Assembly (NCBI GenBank): GCA_945873015.1
Contig: CAMCBY010000124.1
Span: 1-9,332, forward strand
Reading direction: 5' to 3'
From: Klebsiella pneumoniae
Lineage (GTDB): Bacteria; Pseudomonadota; Gammaproteobacteria; Ga0077536
DNA: 9,332 bases
Of the stretch, positions 1-4,994 are shown piece after piece. The position numbers and the translations under genes are program-made. The number at the start of each line of letters is the position of its first letter. Position 1 is the stretch's first letter. Below the pieces are notes generated by a model that was not told where the DNA came from, ran no database searches, and saw only the letters and a program-made list of their open reading frames with translations.

Positions 1-88
1 GCCTCTGGGAGATAAAACCACATAACTATATGTAAATAAAAAACAAAACGGATTTTATCGGATGGCGTTGGATCGTAAAAATACGGAC
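1..88. other. AT-rich segment at left edge, no gene seen
   Basis: About 36% G+C by hand count, against clearly GC-rich sequence in the rest of the window. It has A-runs and no credible reading frame. It ends exactly where the tRNA-Ser-like tail and palindrome begin. Such a composition step beside a tRNA 3' end is typical of the end of an integrated element, but no integrase or second repeat is visible here, so this reading is inference. Confidence 0.4.
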
Positions 89-101
89 TCTCTCTCCGCC
101 A
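88..101 (+). other. tRNA-Ser 3'-end-like tail, candidate attachment-site remnant
   Basis: The 14 nt ctctctctccgcca read like the end of many proteobacterial tRNA-Ser genes: seven acceptor-stem bases TCTCTCC, discriminator G73, then encoded CCA. Nothing upstream resembles a T-arm (no GGTTCGAATCC motif), so this is not an intact tRNA gene. Integrases of the tyrosine family often use tRNA 3' ends as att sites and leave such a fragment at the far boundary of the element. The match is short and could be chance; the directly following terminator makes the tRNA-locus reading more attractive. Confidence 0.4.
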
Positions 102-153
102 AATACGCAAAAAGCCCCCTAGAGGGGCTTTTTGCGTATTTGGCGGAGAGAGA
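89..153. terminator. Bidirectional intrinsic terminator inside a perfect 65-bp palindrome
   Basis: Arms 89-118 and 124-153 pair perfectly over 30 bp around the 5-nt loop ctaga. The inner part is a classic two-way terminator: five A, a G+CCCC stem (109-118), the loop, then GGGGC and five T (124-133). It can end transcripts arriving from either side, including leftward transcription from the small secreted-protein gene at 334-636. The pairing continues 20 bp beyond the A/T tracts into the tRNA-Ser-like tail, which a terminator does not need. Confidence 0.8.
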
Positions 154-333
154 TAGTGCTGAGGGCGCTTCGTTAGAACGGCGTTGGTGATGATGCCCGG
201 GCCCTGTCGCGGAGCGGCAGCGCCGCGCTTCGTGAACAGTTGCGCGCAACCGCGGCTGCGTAGAGTGCGTCGAACTTAAAATGTCGGACATTTGCATTAG
301 CCGTTTCCCCGGAGCCGGTAGCGCCACGCTGAC
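154..333. other. Intergenic, no gene supported
   Basis: This GC-rich stretch lies between the palindrome and the stop codon of the small secreted-protein gene. A minus-strand reading frame crosses it and the palindrome (55-327), but it is made of low-information basic sequence with no start signal. The one structured element I see is a 15-bp dyad at 279-293 (aaatgtc, G, gacattt). Its 1-nt centre is too tight for a terminator hairpin but suits a protein-binding site. Confidence 0.5.
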
Positions 334-636
334 TCACTGCATCTGGCGATAAAAGAAGCGATTATTGGCCTTGTGGGGAGCACGACGCGGTGCGCGCTCG
401 ATGCTTTCCGAGCTGCCATCGACAGCTTCGAGACGGGCGAATTCGGCAACTTCGCGGGCCTTACGTTCGTGATAGAAACGATTGGGCATTTTGTGCGGCG
501 CTGCCCGGTAGCTGCGCGGTTCAAAGCCGCTGGTACTGCCCATTGCCACAGCGCTGCCGCAGCCGGCACTGAAGGCCAATGCGGTGGCCGCAAAGGTCAC
601 CGAACGCAGGAATTTGCTTGCAGTTGTAGTGCTCAT
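334..636 (-). CDS. Small secreted protein with an internal APHKxxNRF repeat, function unknown
   Basis: Predicted protein of 100 residues. The start at 636 is chosen because AGGAGA (644-649) sits 7 nt upstream and because it begins a good Sec signal peptide: polar and basic residues 1-11, hydrophobic 12-25, likely cleavage after SAVA (residue 31). The frame stays open upstream to 777, but that extension would bury the signal peptide. The mature ~69-residue chain is basic and carries two copies of a motif 40 residues apart: RAAPHKMPNRFY (44-55) and RRAPHKANNRFF (84-95), sharing R, A, P, H, K, N, R and F in register. Between them is a charged, probably helical linker. A cysteine at 26 lacks a proper lipobox, so a lipoprotein is unlikely. 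The gene is divergent from the retropepsin-like gene. I do not recognise the family. Confidence 0.7.
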   Translation of the reverse strand: MSTTTASKFLRSVTFAATALAFSAGCGSAVAMGSTSGFEPRSYRAAPHKMPNRFYHERKAREVAEFARLEAVDGSSESIERAPRRAPHKANNRFFYRQMQ

Positions 637-643
637 GTTCTGC

Positions 644-649
644 TCTCCT
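644..649 (-). promoter_or_regulatory. Shine-Dalgarno site that fixes the start of the small secreted protein
   Basis: AGGAGA on the minus strand, 7 nt before the ATG at 636. It favours the 100-residue protein over the longer open frame starting at 777. Confidence 0.75.
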
Positions 650-727
650 ATAGTGTTGGCAGGGTCAGTTCGTGGCTCGACCCTAAGCACTGGACGCGCA
701 CCGATACGGGGCGAATCCAATGTGACT

Positions 728-795
728 CGCACTATATTCGAACGATATTTTTGCGGCGATTCCGAAATCTCGGTCAACTTATTCGATAAAACCGA
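728..795. repeat. Copy A of a duplicated intergenic element
   Basis: Matches 2372-2439 at 53 of 68 positions with no gap, same orientation. The best block is attccgaaatctcg (759-772), identical in both copies; tcaact and attcg follow in register. It lies in the divergent gap between the small secreted protein (92 bp away) and the protease (about 70 bp away). CGAA/TTCG tetramers recur within it. Weaker similarity (cgcg...ttggag) seems to continue to about 835 with an indel. It may be a regulator-binding region or a dispersed extragenic repeat; sequence alone does not decide. Confidence 0.7.
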
Positions 796-866
796 GTGTG
801 ATCTTGTTTTTTCAAAGGGTTACGCGGAATTGGAGGGTATGGCCTGCATCTTGCTCGATCCGAGGC

Positions 867-1406
867 ATGACGCCCCGATCCGCCCTAAAGAAGTGCCTCT
901 CCCGAGCATTCCGCGGCATGGTTGGGTGCGGCGTGGCCGCAGCACTGTCAGCTGGCTCTTACGCCTCGGGCACTGAGGTGGCGCTCGCGCCTTCCGATGT
1001 TGGCACATTGCACCTCGAAATTGCGGTGGGCGACGCCCATCGTGAGTTCCTGCTCGACACCGGTTCGGCCTATGTGGTTTTGTCAGCACAGACCTTGGCC
1101 AGCTTGGAGCGTGGTGGACACGTGCAGCGCGTGCGTAGTCTGCGAGCCGTGATGGCGAACAATTCGCAAAGTAAGGCGACCGTCTACAGGATCGACAGCC
1201 TGACTATCGGGCCAGGGTGCGTGGCCCGCAACTTCGAAGCCGTGGTGCTACCCGGCGCGCGGAAGAATATCCTCGGTCTGTCGGCGCTGCGTCAGTTCGC
1301 GCCGTTTACCGTGCACTTTGAACCATCTCGTCTTGAGATGAACTGCCTGCCGTCTGCGGCGCAAACGGACGCTACGGCGGGAGGCGACAGCCTCGTCATG
1401 CGCTGA
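867..1406 (+). CDS. Exported retropepsin-like aspartic protease
   Basis: Predicted 179-residue protein. A Sec signal-like N-terminus (basic to residue 16, hydrophobic 18-33, cleavage near SYA/ASG, residues 31-35) sends it to the periplasm. The mature part looks like one retropepsin-type lobe. A flap strand region begins at ~47, and the catalytic motif FLLDTGS places the active-site Asp at residue 64. A second landmark, NILGLSALRQF (134-144), matches the hydrophobic-hydrophobic-Gly element that closes the fold, followed by a strand FTVHFEPSRLEMNC. Single-lobe enzymes of this family act as dimers. Cys118 and Cys160 could form a disulfide. The start is uncertain: GAGG lies only 1 nt before the ATG, and the frame is open to a GTG at 798. 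The ATG at 867 gives the best signal peptide. The substrate is unknown; the divergent neighbour is a small secreted protein. Confidence 0.82.
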   Translation: MTPRSALKKCLSRAFRGMVGCGVAAALSAGSYASGTEVALAPSDVGTLHLEIAVGDAHREFLLDTGSAYVVLSAQTLASLERGGHVQRVRSLRAVMANNSQSKATVYRIDSLTIGPGCVARNFEAVVLPGARKNILGLSALRQFAPFTVHFEPSRLEMNCLPSAAQTDATAGGDSLVMR

Positions 1407-1533
1407 TTATGAGGCCCTTACCGAGTCAGTTCTCTGTGAACTCATGGGTTGCGGTGAGTGGAAGCCATAAGAACGATTCAGTGATTTGGGCGGTGCATCG
1501 CTGTATTGCAGAGATGCTCCGCTTCGACTGACT

Positions 1534-1563
1534 GTGCTGAGCCCGCAAACTTATGCGGGGCAC
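1534..1563. other. Imperfect hairpin between convergent genes
   Basis: cccgca (1542-1547) pairs with tgcggg (1554-1559) around loop aactta. An outer gtgc/gcac stem (1534-1537 with 1560-1563) is separated by a 4-nt bulge. It lies between the stops of the protease (1406) and the carbonic anhydrase (1578). No T-run follows on either strand, so a true intrinsic terminator is doubtful. The rest of 1407-1577 shows nothing recognisable. Confidence 0.35.
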
Positions 1564-1577
1564 GGATTAAACCGGGC

Positions 1578-2216
1578 TTAATTGGCCGCAGGTTCAAAAA
1601 ATTCCACGCCACCCGTTTCGATATCGTACATTCCACCCGCGATACCTATCTCGCCCTGCTCGAGCATGATACGCAGCACCTCACTGCGACTCTTGACGTC
1701 TGCAACAGTGCGCTCGACATTGGTGCGCGCGACTGCCTGCACAAAGTCTGCATTGGCTGAATTATGCGGAGCCGGGCAATTCGCGGCTGCACTCGCCACC
1801 GCCGGCTTCAGCTTGTCTATCAGCCCAGTGAGATGCCCCAGTTTGACGTCGTCACAGGCGCCCTTGATTGCGCCACAGTGACTGTGACCGAGGACAACGA
1901 TGAGTTTGGAGCCAGCCAGGTGGCAGGCGAATTCCATGCACCCAAGGATATCGTCGTTGACGAAATTGCCGGCAATGCGCGCGCTGAAAACGTCGCCCAG
2001 CCCCTGGTCGAAAAGGAGCTCCACCGAAGTCCGCGAGTCGATGCAACTCAGCACGATGGCAAAGGGCCATTGCCCGGCACGCGTTTCGTTGACCTGTTGC
2101 AGCAGGTTGCGATTGGCTTTGAGGTTAGCCTGAAAGCGCGCGTTGCCCTCGCGCAAGACCGTCAGTGCAATCTGCGGCGTCATCGAAGCCTGCGTTTCGC
2201 GGGTGTGGGTATACAT
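1578..2216 (-). CDS. Beta-class carbonic anhydrase
   Basis: Zinc enzyme that interconverts CO2 and bicarbonate, normally cytoplasmic; no signal peptide is visible. At 212 residues the length is typical of the bacterial beta class. The class motifs are intact: CIDSR (58-62) supplies the zinc ligand Cys58 and the Asp60/Arg62 dyad, and GHSHCGAIKGA (110-120) supplies ligands His111 and Cys114. The segment VFSARIAGNFV (76-86) and the C-terminal GGMYDIETGGVEFF (194-207) also fit the family. The start at 2216 has AAGGA (2224-2228) 7 nt upstream, which supports it over Met12. The gene is transcribed away from the FecA-like receptor, with a 471-bp shared upstream region, and converges on the protease gene. 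A role in bicarbonate supply or pH balance is general family knowledge; nothing here shows a special role. Confidence 0.97.
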   Translation of the reverse strand: MYTHTRETQASMTPQIALTVLREGNARFQANLKANRNLLQQVNETRAGQWPFAIVLSCIDSRTSVELLFDQGLGDVFSARIAGNFVNDDILGCMEFACHLAGSKLIVVLGHSHCGAIKGACDDVKLGHLTGLIDKLKPAVASAAANCPAPHNSANADFVQAVARTNVERTVADVKSRSEVLRIMLEQGEIGIAGGMYDIETGGVEFFEPAAN

Positions 2217-2321
2217 AGTGATGTCCTTGTGGAGAGACAGAATTAGGGGTCGAACATGGCAAACGCGGAGGCTGTGCTCCGACCCGCACTGCCCGAAGAG
2301 GGTTAACAGCCGCAGGCCACG

Positions 2322-2356
2322 CTTCGACCGAAGTCACTAGGATCCCACCTGGGATC
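2322..2356. promoter_or_regulatory. Pair of adjacent dyads, possible operators
   Basis: Two perfect inverted repeats lie 7 bp apart: cttcg-AC-cgaag (2322-2333) and gatccca-CC-tgggatc (2341-2356). They sit about 106-140 bp upstream of the carbonic anhydrase start and directly before copy B of the duplicated element. Two-nt centres suit a dimeric DNA-binding protein rather than an RNA hairpin. No regulator gene is in the window. Confidence 0.35.
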
Positions 2357-2371
2357 GCTTTCAGTGAGCGC

Positions 2372-2439
2372 CGCACAATATGCGAACAGTTCAGTTACGG
2401 CCATTCCGAAATCTCGCTCAACTCATTCGGGAAATCCGA
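2372..2439. repeat. Copy B of a duplicated intergenic element
   Basis: Ungapped partner of 728-795 (53/68 identical). This copy contains an inverted repeat, CCGAA (2406-2410) with TTCGG (2426-2430), plus further CGAA tetramers at 2383 and 2437. It lies 156 bp from the carbonic anhydrase start and about 249 bp from the receptor start. Conservation of the spacing without indels argues for a functional site or a recent duplication. Confidence 0.7.
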
Positions 2440-2605
2440 ACACGATAGGCGCTTCTTAAACTCATGTGAGAGTTCCGCGTTGGAGTGCCGTCCCTCGGGT
2501 TAGCGCAATTTTTAGTGAATGGTCCGCCGCAAGGGGGCAAATCTGGCGGCCGGTGGCGCGTTCGCATAGGTCGGGCCCAGGCAGCTCAAGGAAATACCCG
2601 AAAAT

Positions 2606-2637
2606 GCAATTGCAATTGCGAATGATTCTCGCTTATC
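2606..2637 (+). promoter_or_regulatory. Putative Fur box / hexamer array upstream of the receptor
   Basis: Four head-to-tail hexamers, GCAATT, GCAATT, GCGAAT and GATTCT (2606-2629), are followed by CTTATC (2632-2637). They resemble the GATAAT-type hexamers of Fur sites (4/6, 4/6 and 5/6 for the last three, with one extra base before the final unit). The first 14 bp form a perfect palindrome (2606-2619). The array overlaps the likely -35 region, where iron-loaded Fur would block transcription. Iron control of a FecA-type receptor is expected; the match itself is imperfect. Confidence 0.5.
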
Positions 2638-2675
2638 TTACTATCCAGTACCAATTCGAATAGCATCGACAGTCT

Positions 2676-2680
2676 GGAGG
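2676..2680 (+). promoter_or_regulatory. Strong Shine-Dalgarno that sets a GTG start for the receptor
   Basis: GGAGG, 7 nt upstream of the GTG at 2688. No comparable site precedes the later in-frame ATG at 2760, so the GTG start is preferred even though it gives a long N-terminus before the signal peptide. Confidence 0.8.
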
Positions 2681-2687
2681 ACCCGTA

Positions 2688-4946
2688 GTGAACAGCGTCC
2701 GATACCGCTCGCACCGTCAGTTTGGAGAACAAGCAGTAAATAGCGCCGGACACAGCCCTATGCGCCGCACGTTGCTGGCCGTTCTGCTCAGCTCAGGATT
2801 AATTGCAAACGCGGCCCACGGTGGAGAAAACCTCGAACAGGGGACGCCTGAAGCAGCGCAGGACAGCGACGAAGCCAGACAACGAATCGCTGAGGTAGAG
2901 GTCATCGGCGAGCGCGAACGCCTGCCGGAGCTGGCCGGTTCGGCGGCTATCATCGACAAGCAGGAACTCGACGCTGCGCGCGTTTTCACAGTCAGCGAGG
3001 CGTTACGCAAGGTGCCGGGTGTGACGGTGCGCGACGAAGATGGTTTTGCTTTGCGACCCAACATCGGCATTCGCGGCATGAACCCGACGCGCTCAACCAA
3101 AGTGCTGCTGCTTGAAGACGGTCTGCCGCTCGCATACTCGCCCTATGGCGACAACGCCAGTTACTACCATCCGCCCATCGAGCGCTTTGACCGCGTCGAA
3201 GTGCTCAAGGGCGCCGAGCAGATCCTGTTCGGACCCCAGACCATCGGCGGCGTGATCAATTACATCACCCCGCAACCGCCCGAACAGCCCGGAGGTGACC
3301 TGGTCTTGAGTGGCGGAAGTCGCGACTACTTCAACGGTCGGCTTTCGCTCGGTGGCTACGGCATGCTGCTCGACGTTACCCGTAAACAGGGCGATGGTAG
3401 TCGCGACAATGAGCACACCGAGTTGAACGACGTCAGCTTCAAGGCAATACGCCAGATCAATCAGCAGCACGCGTTGACGTTCCGCGCCAGCTATTATGGC
3501 GAGGAGTCGGACGTCTCCTATACCGGCATTACCGACGCCGAATTGCGCAATTTCGGTTATCGCTATAACCCGTTCGAGAACGATAAATTCGAAGTCGATC
3601 GTTATGGCTTGTCGATGAGCCATGAATATGCCTTCAACACCAAGGTGCGATTGACGACCAGTTTCTACGGCACCTATTTCGGCCGTGACTGGTGGCGTCA
3701 GGCCAGTACCACGGTCGATGCGCAATGCGAGGCCTCGGTGCCAGGTTTTGGTGCCGATCGGGCCGCAGGTCGTCCGGTCGATCCTAATGCTTGCGACTCA
3801 GTACAAGGCAGATTACGTAACTACTACACCTGGGGCGTCGAACCGCGCCTTTCCGTTAACTACCGACTGGCCGGTATCGACAATGAATTTCAGGCCGGCG
3901 TGCGCGCGCACTATGAACAGCAGGACCGCAGCCAGGTCAACGGCACTACCCCCGAAGCGCGCCGCGGCGTCGAAGTCGAAGACAATGAACGCTCGGTCGA
4001 TGCCTACTCGATGTTCTTCCAGAACCGCGTCGTACTTGGCCAGGTCAGCTTCACGCCGGGCGTGCGCGTCGAATACGTACACAACGAACGCGACAACAAT
4101 CTGACGGGCGCCGCAGGCGATACCGATCTCACGGAAGTGATCCCTGGCATCGGCGCGACCTATAACCCGCTCAAAGAGATCACTTTGTTCGCGGGTTTGC
4201 ACAAGGGATTCGCGCCGCCACGCGTCGAGGACATGATAGTCACGGCCGGCGGTTCGCCGGTGGCGACTTTCACCGAGGTCGACTCCGAGGAGAGCTGGAA
4301 CTTCGAAGCGGGTTTCCGCAGCACACCGATAGCGGGTATCGCGGTCGAGAGCAGTTACTTCCGTAATGAGTTTTCCAACCAGATAGCAGTTGGTTCGATC
4401 GCCGGTGGCAATATCAGTCTGTCGCAAGGCCGGGCGCTGTACGAAGGTCTTGAACTCGCGACCCGCGTCGAGAGCAGCGGACTGGCCAACACCAACTACA
4501 ACGTCTACTGGAACATGGCCTACACGGTGCTGCCGACTGCGCGGCAGGACGGCGATTTCCTGCGCGTCGACAACGGCCTGCCGGTCGATGGCAGCGTGCG
4601 CGGCAATCGTATGCCCTATGCGCCGAAGCACCAGTTGACCAGCACGGTCGGCTATACCTCTCCACGCGGTTGGGACATTCGCCTTGAGGCGGTGCGGGTA
4701 GACCAACAGTTTTCGGATTTCTCCAACAGCCGCATCGCTGACCCTGGCGGCAATGGTCTGCACGGTTTAATCAAGCCCTATCTGATCTTCAATCTCGCTG
4801 CGAACTACACGCTACCGAGCGCGCCAGCGACGCTGTTCGTCGCGGTCAAGAATCTTTTGGACCGCGATTACATCGTCGACCGCACGCGCGGCATTCGTGT
4901 CGGTGCGCCGCTGCTGGTACAGGGTGGCGTCGAGTTGCGCTTTTAA
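2688..4946 (+). CDS. FecA-like TonB-dependent outer-membrane receptor
   Basis: A 752-residue outer-membrane receptor that imports a ferric chelate, or another scarce ligand, using energy from TonB. Residues 1-24 are a polar extension; the signal peptide proper is ~25-44 (RR, then a hydrophobic stretch, cleavage near ANAA). A TonB-box-like segment EVEVIG lies at 69-74. The plug spans ~80-200 and shows SEALRKVPGV, IRGMNPTRS, LLLEDGLPLAYSPYGD, PPIERFDRVEVLKG and FGPQTIGGVINYITP, the pattern of the FecA group (COG4772). The remainder is a 22-strand-type barrel ending in Phe752. Cys347 and Cys369 probably bridge an extracellular loop. There is no N-terminal signalling (STN) domain and no FecI/FecR pair nearby, so it is a transport-only receptor. 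A Fur-box-like array precedes it. The ligand cannot be named from sequence; ferric citrate is only the family namesake. Confidence 0.95.
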   Translation: MNSVRYRSHRQFGEQAVNSAGHSPMRRTLLAVLLSSGLIANAAHGGENLEQGTPEAAQDSDEARQRIAEVEVIGERERLPELAGSAAIIDKQELDAARVFTVSEALRKVPGVTVRDEDGFALRPNIGIRGMNPTRSTKVLLLEDGLPLAYSPYGDNASYYHPPIERFDRVEVLKGAEQILFGPQTIGGVINYITPQPPEQPGGDLVLSGGSRDYFNGRLSLGGYGMLLDVTRKQGDGSRDNEHTELNDVSFKAIRQINQQHALTFRASYYGEESDVSYTGITDAELRNFGYRYNPFENDKFEVDRYGLSMSHEYAFNTKVRLTTSFYGTYFGRDWWRQASTTVDAQCEASVPGFGADRAAGRPVDPNACDSVQGRLRNYYTWGVEPRLSVNYRLAGIDNEFQAGVRAHYEQQDRSQVNGTTPEARRGVEVEDNERSVDAYSMFFQNRVVLGQVSFTPGVRVEYVHNERDNNLTGAAGDTDLTEVIPGIGATYNPLKEITLFAGLHKGFAPPRVEDMIVTAGGSPVATFTEVDSEESWNFEAGFRSTPIAGIAVESSYFRNEFSNQIAVGSIAGGNISLSQGRALYEGLELATRVESSGLANTNYNVYWNMAYTVLPTARQDGDFLRVDNGLPVDGSVRGNRMPYAPKHQLTSTVGYTSPRGWDIRLEAVRVDQQFSDFSNSRIADPGGNGLHGLIKPYLIFNLAANYTLPSAPATLFVAVKNLLDRDYIVDRTRGIRVGAPLLVQGGVELRF

Positions 4947-4959
4947 GCGAGTGTCTCAG

Positions 4960-4994
4960 TGTCGGTTTTTACAGCGGTGAATCGCTGTCCGACA
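4960..4994. other. Bulged hairpin spanning the stop codon of the TolC-like gene
   Basis: tgtcgg (4960-4965) pairs with ccgaca (4989-4994) and acagcg (4971-4976) with cgctgt (4983-4988), with a bulge of five T (4966-4970). It sits where the receptor and TolC-like genes converge (22 bp between stops). The T-run is inside the stem, not after it, so this is not a normal terminator. It might still slow or protect transcript ends. Confidence 0.35.

Larger units (their letters stand above)
2217..2687. other. 471-bp divergent regulatory region between carbonic anhydrase and receptor
   Basis: No credible gene: the short frames here lack SD sites and recognisable content. It holds, from left to right, the carbonic anhydrase SD, two small dyads (2322-2333 and 2341-2356), copy B of the duplicated element (2372-2439), about 160 bp without visible structure, then a hexamer array resembling a Fur box with possible promoter elements (2606-2644) and the receptor SD (2676-2680). 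For the receptor, TTGCGA (2616-2621) and TACTAT (2639-2644), 17 nt apart, are a plausible -35/-10 pair. I see no clear promoter for the carbonic anhydrase. Confidence 0.55.

Noticed and set aside
87..101. Functional tRNA-Ser gene
   Set aside because: Only the acceptor 3' strand and CCA are present; there is no T-arm, anticodon arm or 5' strand in the preceding bases.
55..327. Minus-strand 90-residue open frame at the left edge
   Set aside because: It runs through the terminator palindrome, has no SD and reads as low-information Arg/Ser/Pro-rich sequence.
373..789. Plus-strand frame of 138 residues over the small secreted-protein gene
   Set aside because: The minus-strand frame has both an SD and a signal peptide; the plus frame has neither.
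584..976. Plus-strand frame with an ATG at 839 just after GGAGG
   Set aside because: The SD-like GGAGG is only 2 nt from the ATG, and the resulting peptide lacks any feature and overlaps the start of the retropepsin-like gene in another frame.
1534..1563. Intrinsic terminator for the protease or carbonic anhydrase
   Set aside because: A hairpin can form but no T-run follows it on either strand.
1764..2246. Plus-strand 160-residue frame over the carbonic anhydrase
   Set aside because: The minus strand codes for an intact zinc enzyme with all motifs; the plus frame is its shadow.
3813..4763. Long minus-strand open frame (316 residues) inside the receptor gene
   Set aside because: It is antisense to the conserved barrel of the FecA-like receptor; codons of the GC-rich sense gene leave the opposite frame open. 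No family features or SD.
2688..4946. FecA-type signalling receptor with FecI/FecR regulation
   Set aside because: There is no STN domain between the signal peptide and the plug, and no sigma or anti-sigma gene in the window.
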